DNA of 64,000 nucleotides, taken from positions 56,618,039 through 56,682,038 of the forward strand of contig OY294067.1 of the NCBI GenBank assembly GCA_958510875.1, in the 5' to 3' direction. Under the pieces are notes generated by a model, which worked only from the letters and a program-made list of their open reading frames with translations, had not been told where the DNA came from and made no database searches. This document shows, one piece after another, positions 23,330-34,320 of the stretch. Each line of letters opens with the position of its first letter. Position 1 is the first letter of the stretch. The position numbers and the translations under genes are program-made. The stretch comes from Endomychus coccineus (taxonomy: Eukaryota; Arthropoda; Insecta; Coleoptera; Endomychidae).

Positions 23330-23990
23330 GATGCAGCAATTTTAACTTTGTTGAACCAAGGGGAAGGATCCTCCTAATATCACTACCATCGATAACCATA
23401 TGCCTGAAATTGCTTTTGTCAGAGCACAATTGACGCAAATTCTGCTCGATCTCAATACCAAATAGGTATTACCAGAAGGAATTACGCCTCTTGTTTTTTT
23501 TGGGCCCAGAATTAATACCAGTTCTTCGCAGGTACAAACTAGCTGGAAGAAGACCATTCCTAATAATTTTGGTTCATCGCACTACTATCAGTTCTCTCTA
23601 AAGTGATGGAGAACGCAATTAACATCGAGCTCATCAAATTCTATGGAACTCCAAGCTCATGAACGACCGATAATGTGGCCTTCTTCGCCAGAGATCAACA
23701 GAACACCTTGTATATATAACAAATAAATGGCAGAGATTCATTGAAATATGTGGTGAAACTCTGGCTATAGCATTGGATATCTCCTACGAATTTGACCGGG
23801 TCTAGCTCGAACTTTACTTTTTATTACTGAGTGTCTCTTAGATAGATCACTCTATGTGGTGATTGACGGAGTCTCCTCCAACACAAAAGCTGTCAACGCT
23901 GTAGCATTACAGATATTTGTCGTCTGCTCCATTTCAAAGATCTGTTGGAATTGACCTATCCGTTCCACAGCTTTGGGGATTATGGTACAA
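23330..23990 (+). pseudogene. Non-LTR retrotransposon, decayed (family L1, copy 3)
   Basis: Nucleotide-level relative of 15130-15900: the segment with CGATAACCATATGCCTGAAAT near 23390 parallels CGATAGCCACATGTCTGAAAT near 15190, and GGATATCTCC(T/A)ACGAATTTGACC parallels 15665-15690. Both ends are truncated. It starts about 350 bp after the polyadenylation signal of gene A. Confidence 0.65.
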
Positions 23991-24240
23991 CTCATACCAC
24001 TTTTTCATCTAGAGACCTTATACCATTCAATGGTCGAACCTAAAGTACCCTACCAAAAGCGAATTTAGAATAATTATACAGTGCAAGCGTCACCTATGGC
24101 GCTAGAACCGCTCAAGCAAAAAGTTAGTGCTGAATTCCATACAATTGTTGATGAGCGCGAGTTTAAGGGTGTCAAGTATTGCGTCTTTTCAACGGCGAAT
24201 CACCGTTATGTCGACCTGTGTTTTTTACTGTAGTCTTGAA

Positions 24241-24264
24241 TTACGTCACGTTTCGATGACGTCA
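24241..24264. promoter_or_regulatory. Two CRE-type sites, TTACGTCA and TGACGTCA
   Basis: TTACGTCA at 24241-24248 and the perfect palindrome TGACGTCA at 24257-24264 lie 16 bp apart start to start. These are consensus binding sites for CREB/ATF bZIP factors. No promoter or transcript is evident nearby, so function is inferred from sequence only; it may be part of a mobile element. Confidence 0.35.
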
Positions 24265-24349
24265 TTCAAATCTTGAAATAATAATTTCGAGACTTCTGTG
24301 AGTTAAATGTATGAGTGTGACATTTTTATAACCAGAAATAATAATAAAA

Positions 24350-24640
24350 TACTATAGTTTCATTTGAAAAACAAGATTAATGGCAAAAGTACCACTTTCA
24401 ATAGGGCCAGCGTGCCCACAACCTTTACATTTCCTATTTTCACGATCTGAAAGTGATTTACAAAATATCAAATCTGAACGACCAATAAGAACGGCGCAAT
24501 CGTCTCCAAAGTAGGTTACATACATACATGCATATGCACACACAGAATCATCATCAAAATAGTCTAGATCGATTCAAAATGCTCAAAACGGATAATACCC
24601 GGGAATACGAAAAAAAATTTCAAACTGAATGCAATAATAA
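24350..24640 (-). repeat. Dispersed repeat with short cysteine-containing frame
   Basis: Related to 3640-3960 (shared TAGTCTAGATCGATTC at about 24560). The open minus-strand frame (24352-24543) carries FGDDCAVLIGRSDLIFCKSL and CKGCGHAGP, which could be a zinc-ribbon-like fragment. I do not recognise the protein. Confidence 0.4.
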
Positions 24641-25676
24641 TGCTTCCCTCACCTATACTACCAATAGTGAGTTAGTTAGGGAATAAGCATATTCTTGGCA
24701 TTGTAACTCTAATGGACGTGCATTATTATCATCAAGATCATCAAATATTTATTACAGTTCTAAAACTATTAGGTACAATTGAATTGTCAAGAACAAAATG
24801 TGGCATATTAAAACGGATTGTGAACGACATTCATTGCAGGCTGCCAGTTTGTGTTCAAAGCCACAATTTATGAACTTTTACTTAACAAAATATGAATTAC
24901 CTAATATAATATATATATAATATTTCATATTTTCAACATCATAAAAACTATCAACAATAATATATTTGTGAATACTTAGTGGGACATCTATTTATTCGTA
25001 GGTGGATGGCTTTGGGACATCTATGTTTCTCTAGACTATTCTGTCTACGGTATTTCATACCACGAATAGAACAGTCGATCAGTGACAGTAGGTAGAATGT
25101 GCTAGTTCTGTTGATGAGACTTTGAAGGCGAGACAGCTGGCCATTTCTATTGAGGGTTATCACTGGTCGATCTAGATAGAGGAACCTATTTATATCCCGA
25201 TAAAATTAAACTCGAAAAAATTTCGAGCGAGCTAAATTTTTGTGGAGACCTTCATACTGATGTTCTATTTTAAAAATTTTTCTTAGCGGATGAAGGGGGA
25301 TTAATTTTAGTTTTTAGTGAAAAAACTATTACCTACTATTATTATTCACGTTTTTTGGAAAGTGGTTCAAGTTCTCCCCAACTTCAGAACAAAAAGAAAG
25401 ATTTTGTGGGGGCTATTATTACAAACGCTTCTCGCTTTCAGTTGTATCCAAAAATTAGATATGAAGATAGTTATCGCTGTAGGTATATTGAAATAATTAG
25501 GGAATACACACCTTATCTTATGTTTTAGACCAATAATGTTGAAATGTTGATCAGTTCTACTGCTCGCTAATTGATCAGATCCAAAATAACATTAATTGGT
25601 ATAATCAATAATAAACTATAAAAGGGTGTCATAAATAAGAAATATTCACCCTTATCTACTAAAAATACTCGTAATG
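24641..25676. other. Intergenic, mostly unrecognised
   Basis: The minus-strand frame at 24951-25163 has no recognised domain. The segment 25466-25615 (CGCTGTAGGTATATT, then ACATTAATTGGTATAATCA) recurs in the same orientation at 27857-28050, so a direct repeat of about 150-200 bp flanks the composite structure at 25677-27617. Confidence 0.45.
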
Positions 25677-25718
25677 TACTAAGGACCTTTCAGCTTCCAA
25701 GTAGCCATCATCAGAGTA
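25677..25718 (-). ncRNA. Hammerhead ribozyme motif, family B, near-intact core
   Basis: Minus strand: stem I UACU, CUGAUGA, stem II GGCU...AGCU, GAAA, the near-palindromic stem III word AGGUCCU, then U as residue 17, then stem I' AGUA. The core bases are correct; residue 17 is U rather than the preferred C. Inverted partner at 27578-27617. Confidence 0.6.
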
Positions 25719-25721
25719 ATC

Positions 25722-27570
25722 AACCAATCAATCAAAACGGGAGCCGACAAGTTCGGTGCACTTAGACCGTTTGACTGGGTTGATTGTGGGCCCTTTGACA
25801 GAAGAATCAGTCCAGCAGGCTTAAGGCAGTGCATGTACTGATAGTTTCAAGCGGCATATGTGTGCTGCCGAGGTGTTGTAGTCTAAGAGAAGCCAGTGCT
25901 GGACATTCTGCTAGGATGTGAGAAGCAGTTTCGTCCGCATCTCCACATCTACTACAAGCTGGGTCTTCAACAATGCCCATTGTGTGTAGATGTTTATTCA
26001 GTGTTCTGTGAGGAGTCCTGTCACCAGTTTAAGGCCTCTTCTGCTCATAGAGAGTAGGGTTTTAGAGAGCCTATATGCGAGAACTCCCTAATGTGGAGCT
26101 TCGCCGGGGGCACCACGCCATACCACTATCGATCCAGTTGCTCCTTGAGGGCGTGGAGCCCGGTGGTCGATGGAATTCCTATCGTTGAATCGGAGTCAAG
26201 GAACCCCGTTTGGCCGCTTCGTTTCCCTTCACGTCAGAGTGGACTGGCACCCACACTAGCTGGAGTTCTTTCCTTCTGGCTAATTCAGTCACAGTTTTCC
26301 TGCACTCCAAGATAATCCTACAAGCCACTCTGTGGGCGCGAAGTGCGCCCAGAACCTCTCGGCTGTCAGTGCAGATGTCAATCCGCCTACGTCGGTAGTT
26401 TAATCTGATGTTTTCCAGTGCACGGATTTGTATTGCACAGACCCCGGCCTGTAAAACGGTTGCGTTGACACCTAGAGGAACTGAAATCTCTCTTCTGGGT
26501 GTACACGAGTAGACTCCGGCTCCGCTAGACTCGTCCGTGAACCACACTAGTCTCTCTGGCGGAAGCGACCCAGAGTCCGTATTATTCTTCCAGTCCGTCC
26601 TCTGTGTTATAAGGATATCTGGTGTTTGAAACCTGACAGCCGGCGCTATCGCATCCTGCGTCAGTGGGAGGATCGGGCAGCTCAGAGCTGCCCATTCTCA
26701 AATTTTTTCATTATCGCGAAGCACAGATTCACCGACCCACTGGCCCAGATCTGCGAGCCGATACTCCGTACCCACGGCCGCTGTTTTGATATGGAGCTGT
26801 AGAGGAACCATCCCCACCAGATGATCCAGTGCATAACCTGTGGCGAAGACTCTCCTGCATTCCCATAAGGATGCAATGGCCTTCTTCATCTTTGCTTCAA
26901 GGTGAATTTTCCAGCTCAGCTTAGCATCAAAGATAACTCCAAGGTACTGTACTGAGCCTTCCATGTTCAGGGATCTTCCTAACAAATGAATGTCTAGTAG
27001 AAGTTCCAGTTTCCGTTTCCCGGTGAAAAGAACCACTTCGGTCTTTTCAGGATTCACCCTGAGTCCCTCGATCTGGCACTAGCGAGCTACGATGGCAAGT
27101 GCAGTTTTCTGAAGCTCGCACAAGGTAGCCGCGGGTCTTCCGAGGGTCACAGCTGCCAAGTTGTCTGCGTAAGCTGGGGCGTTAAACCCAGCCTCATTCA
27201 GCTCGACTAACAAGCTGTTCACCACCAGGCATCAAAGGAGCGGAGACAGTAGTCCCTCAGGGCACCCTCGGTTGACGTGTGTTCATGTGACGCTGTCGTT
27301 ATGGTGCGCCGTTATCAGTCTGCGAGAGCATGGTCTTGATCTACCTGACCAATGTATGATCGATTCCGTGTCTCTCTGCAGCATGACACATGGGACTCGA
27401 ATGAGGTATTGTCGAACGCCTTTTCGATATCCAGGAAAACGCCTATGGTGCACCGTCCGAGACTTCGATCTGGGTAACCAGGTGATGAAGGGCAGTCTCG
27501 GTTGATTTGCCCGCCAGATAGACATACTCTCGACGGTGAAGCGGAAAATCCTTTAATGCGCCGTCCCAAA
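25722..27570 (-). pseudogene. Non-LTR retrotransposon with RNase H (I/LOA-like), decayed
   Basis: Minus strand, 5' to 3': reverse-transcriptase motif A GVFLDIEKAFDNT (about 27430), motif C as PAYADNLAAV with the second catalytic D changed to N (about 27165), the thumb motif VQYLGVIFDAKLSW (about 26930), then an RNase H domain with WFTDESSGAGVYS, ICTDSREVLGAL and WVPVHSDVKGNEAA (26545-26180). The 3' end at 25722-25740 is a short (GATT)n tail. Frameshifts between the blocks and the YADN change mean it is dead. It is 5'-truncated and sits almost exactly between two inverted hammerhead motifs. Confidence 0.85.
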
Positions 27571-27577
27571 CGGGTTC

Positions 27578-27617
27578 ACTCTGATGATGGCTACTTGGTA
27601 GTCGAAAGGTCCTCAGT
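27578..27617 (+). ncRNA. Hammerhead ribozyme motif, family B, core intact
   Basis: Stem I ACU, core CUGAUGA (27581-27587), a 6-bp stem II GGCUAC/GUAGUC closed by UUG, GAAA (27604-27607), stem III word AGGUCCU (27607-27613), cleavage residue C27614 and stem I' AGU. As a monomer stem III cannot form because its loop would be one base, but two copies can pair through AGGUCCU with one central mismatch. This is the best family B copy. Confidence 0.65.
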
Positions 27618-28149
27618 ACTTTTATAGAATTTTTAGTGGATATGGGTGAATATTTCTCATTTACAGTGGTAAAATCATTGCTATATTAAAATAAAATTTT
27701 AATCAATTCATCCGGTAATAATGACTATTTTTATGAGAAATATAGATCGTTCATCTTACATAAGAAATAAAACGAATGAAATAACTAGAATCCGGTCCTG
27801 ATTTTACCAATGATCAGAAAGGAAATTTTAAGACGGAAGTTTGTAGTGCTAGTGACCGCTGTAGGTATATTAAAGTAATTAGCTAATGCACCATTATCTT
27901 ACGTTCAAGAACACTTATTCCAGATGAGAAAATGAGGGAGTTAAAATTCAAAACTCTCTAAAATTAGTAATGCGGAAATGAGAACCAATTTTGCTACTCA
28001 CTTATTACTTCCAGCCATATTAGCTACATTAATTGGTATAATCACTGCTCGTATAATCTATTTTTACATTGAAATTCTGATTTCCTTCTTTAAAAATCAA
28101 ATTTGCTCATCCAGTTATAATTATTGGTATATTATTTATGAATAAATTC
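27618..28149. other. Intergenic, PLE-like flank then unrecognised
   Basis: 27618-27680 continues the inverted arm that pairs with 25605-25676. 27857-28050 repeats 25466-25615 directly. Otherwise nothing is recognised. Confidence 0.45.
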
Positions 28150-28190
28150 TCGGGAAATAGGTCACACTACCACATATTCTTATTATTTTC

Positions 28191-28232
28191 GTGTTCACGT
28201 ACGTTTCGGTCTCACGACCTTCTTCAGAAGAC
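28191..28232 (-). ncRNA. Hammerhead motif, family A, damaged cleavage site
   Basis: Stem I GUCUU, CUGAAGA (variable position 7), stem II GGUC/GACC, GAAA and ACGUACGU are present. The cleavage triplet is GUG, not GUH, and stem I' has become AACAC, so self-cleavage is not expected. Confidence 0.6.
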
Positions 28233-29425
28233 GTATTATGTCTAAAACGGGATTTCTTACCAATTTCAATTGAAAATGCCCGTGTCGCCGAATGAACAGA
28301 AACATGAATAATCGAAATTGTAACATATCAATGTTTTTGTTTACTTCTATTTCACAAGTAAATTGAAGTCCACAGTGGAAATTGTTAAATTTATTAATCA
28401 CGTACTGAATTTTATCATTGGGATCACACATTAGGCAATCCATCTACATACAAGCCCATAGATGTAAGGTGCTGGCCCATTACGAAAAATTAATTCATTT
28501 TTCAATTCAATAGGGATTATCTTATTGTTGTACCATTTATTTGTTAATTTATTTTTGTCATTTTGTACTGATAATGTAGGGTCAGATGTTACTTTTTTGC
28601 ATAATGACGGTTTTATTACATTTATCCGCGTTCAAAACTAATATTTGAGGGTTAGCTTCTAGGAACTCTTTTTTGTGGGATTTTTTGCTATGCCTATTTC
28701 TGCTTTCTGTTTATCCTTTTTATTTGTCAAGATGTTGCAAATTTTATTCCTAATTTAATTTCTTTCCTCTAAATTTGTATTTCTGATTCCGCATTCTAAA
28801 TTAACAATTATATTGTCGATAGGCAATTTTTTATTATCAGGCAATGCAAATTTCGGACCTAAGCTTAACGTGTGCTGCACCTCATCCGAAATTTTTGTGT
28901 CTGTTAGGTTTTTTAATCATTGTTCATTGATATTTTGTTTTTCATAAGCTACGCACTTCATTAAACTATTTATCTTTTTTGATTGAGTGGTTTTGATTTT
29001 GTTGAAATATTTTTCGAAATTGTTCTGCTGATTTTGAAATAATTGGGTGATGAAGTTGCTATCAAAATTCAGATAACAGAATTGTTTAACGGGCTTAATT
29101 TTGTTTTCAACTCTGTGACATTTGTGCAAGCTTCTTTAATGCACAAATTTAAATAATTATTATGAAGAAAATGTAATAACTTAGCGTCCGCCTTCTTAGT
29201 TTGTACCTTGCTAAACATGTTATCCTCTAATTTAGATATACAGAAATTTGGAAATTCCTACATCTTACCAGAAATATTCTGCGGTTCTTCTCTCTTGCTA
29301 ATTTATTCTTCAACTTTGCGTTTTCCTTTAAAACTAATATAGGTAGTTGTTCCTTCTATATTAAGGCTTATATCGCGGCCGAAAAATTAAAATGGGTCAC
29401 ACTAACACATATGCTCATTGTTTTC

Positions 29426-29467
29426 GTCTTTAAGTACGTCTCGGTCTCACGACCATCATCAGAAGAC
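29426..29467 (-). ncRNA. Hammerhead motif, family A, damaged core
   Basis: CUGAUGA, perfect stem II and stem I (GUCUU/AAGAC) are kept, but GAAA reads GAGA and the segment before the cleavage site is ACGUACUU, so it is probably inactive. Same orientation as 28191-28232. Confidence 0.6.
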
Positions 29468-29545
29468 GTATCAATGTCTAGAACAGGATTTAATAAAACT
29501 AGTTGTATCAGCACAAAGCGTTCGTATCGCACCAATTTCAATTTT

Positions 29546-30455
29546 AGGTGGGTAGACGAACTGCAACAGGAGATAGAACAAGTGTTTTTAAGAAGAAAAG
29601 TTCCTATAAACATATGTCGTAGAAGGCTTCGTTTTCGAGATACAGGGTGTTGAAATTGAAGAAAAATTTCGTTTTTTGCTAATATCTCCGGAATCGTTCA
29701 TCGTACAAAAGACAGCTTTTGTAGGCATTTTGTACTCATAGTAAGCTATGTTCTGTGCGATAAAAAATTTTTTTTTACTCTTAATTGGTGAAGATTTTGA
29801 AGGGGTAGTGGGTGTTTTTCTCCCCAACTTCTACGCCACTGAAAAAAGTACGGTTTTGAGACAACCATTTGAACCGTCAATGTTTTCTACAGAAAAAAGG
29901 TCATAAGCTCTAAAGTTCACCGTTTTCGAGAAAAATCAACTTTTATGTTGAAAAACATGGTAAATTCTTACTAATTGAAGAAAATTTATTCAAACGTAAG
30001 AACAAGTAACAAAACCAAAGGATTGACCATGTTTTTCAACATAAAAGTTGATTTTTCTCGAAAACGGGCAACTTTAGAGCTTATGACCAGTACCTTTTTT
30101 GTGTAGAAAACATTGGCGGTTCAAACGGTTTTCTCAAAATCGTACTTTTTCCAGTGGCGTAGAAGTTGGGGAGAAAAACACCAACTACCCCTTCAAAATC
30201 TTCACCAATTATGACTGAAAAAAAATTTTTTACCGCACAGAATATAGCTTACTATGAGTAGAAAATGCTCACAAAAGCTGTTTTCTGTACGATAAACGGT
30301 TCCGGAGATATTCGCAAAAAACGAATTTTTATTTTCAATTTCAACACGTATTTCGAAAACGAAGCCTTCTACGACTTATGTTTATAGGAACTTTTCTCCT
30401 TAAAAACATCTGTTCTATCTCCTGTTGAAGTTTGTCTACAAAAAGCTGACCCATA
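29546..30455. mobile_element. Hairpin element of about 0.9 kb, copy 1
   Basis: Almost the whole element is one inverted repeat centred near 30000. The outer words GTAGACGAACTGCAACAGG (left) and CCTGTTGAAGTTTGTCTAC (right) pair, as do ACATGGTAAATTC and GACCATGTTTTTC near the centre. Short + or - frames are by-products of the palindrome. Copy 2 at 48200-49095 has clean ends and TA flanks. The left end here is cut by the PLE next to it. Confidence 0.85.
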
Positions 30456-31289
30456 GAAAAAGCTGTATACATAGGTATATACATGTATAATAGGTACATA
30501 CCTACATCTTTAGCCGCGTACACATTATTAAAAAAATACGTTGTAGGTATATTGAATCGTTTATTGGAAGTCTAACTCGTTCGATGAAACCAGTATCGCA
30601 ATAAGGAGCAGACTTGAATTCATTGTTGTTAAGTGAAATATTATCAGTTATTCCTTCTGAACGTAAAGAATTTGGGCTATTACTTATGAATCAGCCTGTA
30701 TGTTTGACTTAATAAATAATATCACTCACACTTGTAAGTGGTTATTACATGCAGGAAAAGCTTCAAATGTGGGTATTTAAATTGGAAAATTCAAGGTTAC
30801 GCATAATATGATACGCAATAGAAAATATTATGTTAACGTCATCTCCACTCGTACATCAAGGTATTGAACCGAATGAATGAAATGAATATATATTTATTGA
30901 ATAAAGGAAGCTTCCTGAAATGTTTGGACATGGATATAAGCATGTTGACTTGAATCTGGGAAGATTCAAACTTCACTGTATCTGTTGTGGTCTAAAACAG
31001 ACAATTCATTTTAATGCATAATACGTACGCGAGTATTTAAATGCATAAGTAGGTACTTAACCCCACACAGTGGGACAACGTAATTATATTTCCTAATTAA
31101 TTATAGAAAGCTTATCTGGATTTTATCGTTAAGTGGGTTGTTATTAGAAATGTCTATTGTTAAGTAGGTACATGGGTATCACAATGAATGTACTTACTAA
31201 ATAGCACAATACTAAGACGGAGTAAGCTGCTGACAAAATCCTATGGAGTTCAACATGTCTAATATTATCCTTAGTATGGGAATTCAATA
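30456..31289. other. Intergenic, no recognised feature
   Basis: AT-rich sequence; no coding or element noticed. Confidence 0.4.
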
Positions 31290-31291
31290 TA

Positions 31292-32778
31292 CAGGATGTT
31301 CCATCTCAGACGAGCCACCCAGTATATTTCTTATCCCATAGTGAGTGGAAAAATCTCCCGATACACGTCGAATGAATTTGTTTGGGGCACATCTTTTGAC
31401 GTATTTTTGAGGCTTGAACGAGCAACCCCCTAATAGGGGAGAGGGGTTGAGTGATACGTCATTTGAAAGGTCTTGGAAGCCTCTTTACAAGGGTGTATGA
31501 AAAACGTAAATTTGATGAACCGTTTTCGCCAAAAATTAATTTTGTTGCTCGAATGCGCCACCTTGAATATTTTGGTTATTTGTACAATGTACTAGCTCAT
31601 TTTTATTAAGCCTTTTTTACAAACTCAAACAATCTTCAAAAAATCACATTCGTAAAAAAATTGAATTGTATTGTCATGCTTACAATGAAAAAAATTAAAT
31701 CTGCGTGTTTAAATCAAATGTTCAAATTGTCCTCCATTGACTTCCATACAATAATACATTCTCTCAAACTAATAAATAAAAAAACAGCAAAACATTTCCT
31801 TATGTTGCCTTCATTTTTTGTTCTTAGAAGGTGTTTGGGCATAACTGTAGAATTTGGAGCGATAAAAATCCTCATGTATTCCGAGAAGCTCACACTCAAC
31901 ATCGAGAAAAGCTAAACGTTTGGGTAGGAATTTTGGGAGACCACCTAATTGGACCTCTGTTTATTCCTGGTAATTTAAATGGCGAAATGTATCATGAAAT
32001 ATAGGAAAATGCTATTGATCCGTTAATAACTGAACACTTAGAAAACGATCCTCTACTACTTGAACAACAATTGCATTTCCAACAAGACGGAGCTCCTCCT
32101 CATTACGCCGCACCAGTTCGCCAATACCTCAATTTGCAATACCCCGGTCGTTGGATTGGAAGAAGAGGTCCTATGGAGTGGCCTGCCCGATCTCCTGACC
32201 TGAACCCTCCGAACTTCTTCTTGTGGGGACATCTTAAGTCCAAGATTTTTGTGACTCAGCCTGAAAATTTGGACGAACTACGCCAACGAATTGTAAATGA
32301 GTGTCGTCAAGTAACTCCAATTATGCTGAACCATGTTAGAGACGGTTTTCAGTCAATATTGTATTGTTGTATGGAAGTCAATGGAGGACAATTTGAACAT
32401 TTTTTTTTCATTGTAAGCATGACAACACAATTCAATTTTTTTACGAATGTGATTTTTTGAAGATTGCTTAAGTTTGTAAAAAAGGCTTAATAAAAATGAG
32501 CTTATACATTGTACAAATAACCAAAATATTCAAGGTGGCGCATTCGAGCAACAAAATTAATTTTTGGCGAAAACGTTCCATCAAATTTACGTTTTTCAAA
32601 CACCGTTTGAATTTTCAGGGGTTGAAGCGCCCCCTATTAGGGGATTGCTCGTTCAAGCCTCAAATATACGTCAAAAGATGTCCCCCAAACAAAATCATTC
32701 GACGTGTTTTGGGAGATTTTTCCACTCACTATGGGATAAGAAATATACGGGGTGGCTCGTCTGAGATGGAACACCTTG
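31292..32778 (+). mobile_element. Tc1/mariner-superfamily element (DD41D-type), 5'-deleted fold-back
   Basis: TA dinucleotides (31290-31291, 32779-32780) flank long inverted repeats that start CAGGATGTTCCATCTCAG and its relative. The + strand frame 32071-32460 carries FQQDGAPPHYAAPV and MEWPARSPDLNPPN, with 41 residues between the second catalytic D and the position of the third. That third residue is N, so the transposase is inactive; the first catalytic D and N-terminus are missing. The arms run about 470 bp (31292-31760 and 32350-32778) and include the 3' end of the transposase coding sequence in antisense on the left, so the left half is an inverted copy of the right end. Confidence 0.8.
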
Positions 32779-32799
32779 TACAGGTTGTTTCAAAATTAT

Positions 32800-33790
32800 A
32801 TAGTTTCAATAAAATACACTTGTAACAATGTTTCACAAACTTCGTTTTTATTAAACAAAACGTGACATGTTTCACCACACGATGGCTTCATCAAACAATA
32901 GTTTTACAAACTATGGTTTATTTCTTAAATATGAAAATTAGGATTAGGAAAGAGGGGATGAGTGAGGTACGGGTACAACAGTATGAGAGTCACTTACAAA
33001 TAAATTTGATAATGGAGAATTGCTGAAGTCTTTCTGATCATTTAAAAGGTTTCCTGTATTTTTAAACTTATTATTTTTAATTTTCTCTAAGTTGCTTAAT
33101 ACTTTACTTCTAACTGACTTATGGGGAATCTCAAAATCATCTTTGAAATCATGATCAGTTTCTTTAATATGGTTGACAACTTTTGAATCTTCTTTGTTCA
33201 AATTAAAACGTTCTTTAATTCTAGTTTTGAAAGATCTTTCTGTCTGGCCTATATAGAATGTATCACAATCTTAACACTCTACATTGTATACTCCTGATTA
33301 TTGATCTTTCTTATACTCATCTTTGTTATTTTTAATATATTTGCCTACCGTATTATTTGTTCTAAAATACCGGGATATCAAAAATTATCTTTGTCAAGGG
33401 TGGTTGTGGAATCTAAAACGTGCGTCTTACTTTACGTTTGAAATAATTATGTCAGTGTCACACTGACATCATCAATAACCTACAAATGTCATACCTATTT
33501 ATTTCAGTTGTAAAACAATAATGAACTACAAATTAAAAATTATCTTGGTCAAGGGTGGTTGTGGAATGTGAAACGCGTGTCTTACTTTAAAGTTTTCAAT
33601 ATGTTTTGTTGTGTCAGAATCTGTTAAGTCATTATGCTGAAATTTCCTAATCCAGTTTCTGAATCATGCCTCTTACCACACAGCACAAAATTTTCATGAT
33701 GATTTTCATGTTTATTCAGGCGCTCTATTAATTTTTTGTCTTAAAAATGGCGGGTATTGAGGAAGTCTACAATTTTGATGGTCTAAATTT
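32800..33790 (-). pseudogene. Penelope-like element, family D, 3' half
   Basis: On the minus strand, 33300-33220 gives a CxxC/YIG region (TFYIGQTERSFKTR-like once small shifts are allowed), then 33201-32944 encodes the C-terminal half of the domain (NKEDSKVVNHIKETDHDF ... SNLEKIKNNKFKNT), ending in SDSHTVVPVPH and a stop. 33610-33790 carries a further segment (KIVDFLNTRHF, KKLIERLNKHENHHENF). A duplicated 65-bp block lies at 33376-33440 and 33527-33590. A hammerhead-like motif sits 3' of the stop at 32861-32897. The copy is broken. Confidence 0.7.
32861..32897 (-). ncRNA. Hammerhead-like motif, family D
   Basis: Minus strand: stem I UGU, core UUGAUGA (C3 changed to U), stem II around CCA/UGG, GAAA, the palindromic stem III word ACAUGU, cleavage triplet GUC, then ACG. 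Placement 3' of the PLE frame fits a terminal ribozyme. The C3 change would strongly reduce activity. Confidence 0.45.
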
Positions 33791-34320
33791 TGTTTTCGTC
33801 AAGACATTTCAAAACAAAACTACACCGTCTAGTCAGGCATGCGAATTTAAAATTTTTTTCGATACAACTAACCTTTTTTGTGAAAACCACTAAGGGAACT
33901 AAAGAAGCGTATCATAAAAATAAACTAAAAAACACAAGGTCGGCTATGATTGCGTATTTTGACGTTTTGTGTGAAATAATAATCATTGTTGCGTTTGTCA
34001 TTATTGACCCTTTGTTTTAGTAACGTAGGTTCAGGTGTCATCGTGTTTTTACATTTTACAATAAAATAGGAAATGAACCATATATTTGAAACATCTCGCT
34101 GACATCCATTTTGTTTATGATCTAGATGATGGTAACGCAATAGGATTTCTTGATCGCCGGCTACTCAAATATTGAAACTTTTCAAATTCTCATGAGAACC
34201 TCCGGGAATACGTCAGATTTCAGACTCGCAGGAACGTAGCTGGTGGCAACCCGCAACCCTATGACACAATTTTTAATGCCACCAACTAGAATGCTGGTTA
34301 GTGCAGTGCATTTAGAATTA
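33791..34320. other. Intergenic, no recognised feature
   Basis: No coding or repeat signal noticed; 34180-34320 may be the outer part of the fold-back that follows. Confidence 0.35.

Larger units (their letters stand above)
28150..29546 (-). mobile_element. Penelope-like element, family A, with direct terminal repeats
   Basis: Related terminal segments with the hammerhead lie in the same orientation at 28150-28290 and 29390-29546 (both with GGTCACACTA, ACGT-rich core, then ACCAATTTCAATT). Between them the minus strand encodes damaged PLE protein: 28917-29129 (LNFDSNFITQLFQNQQ, asparagine/lysine-rich, as in the N-terminal part) and 28290-28443 (NKFNNFHCGLQFTCEIEVNK, resembling the end of the reverse-transcriptase domain, where FxxxIxFTxE occurs). 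The catalytic core and GIY-YIG are missing, so it is a deleted copy. Direct pseudo-LTRs with hammerheads are the arrangement described for PLEs. Confidence 0.7.

Noticed and set aside
33455..33485. Fourth hammerhead near the PLE at 33 kb (TTGATGA followed by a strong hairpin)
   Set aside because: No GAAA follows the hairpin and no stem I can be drawn.
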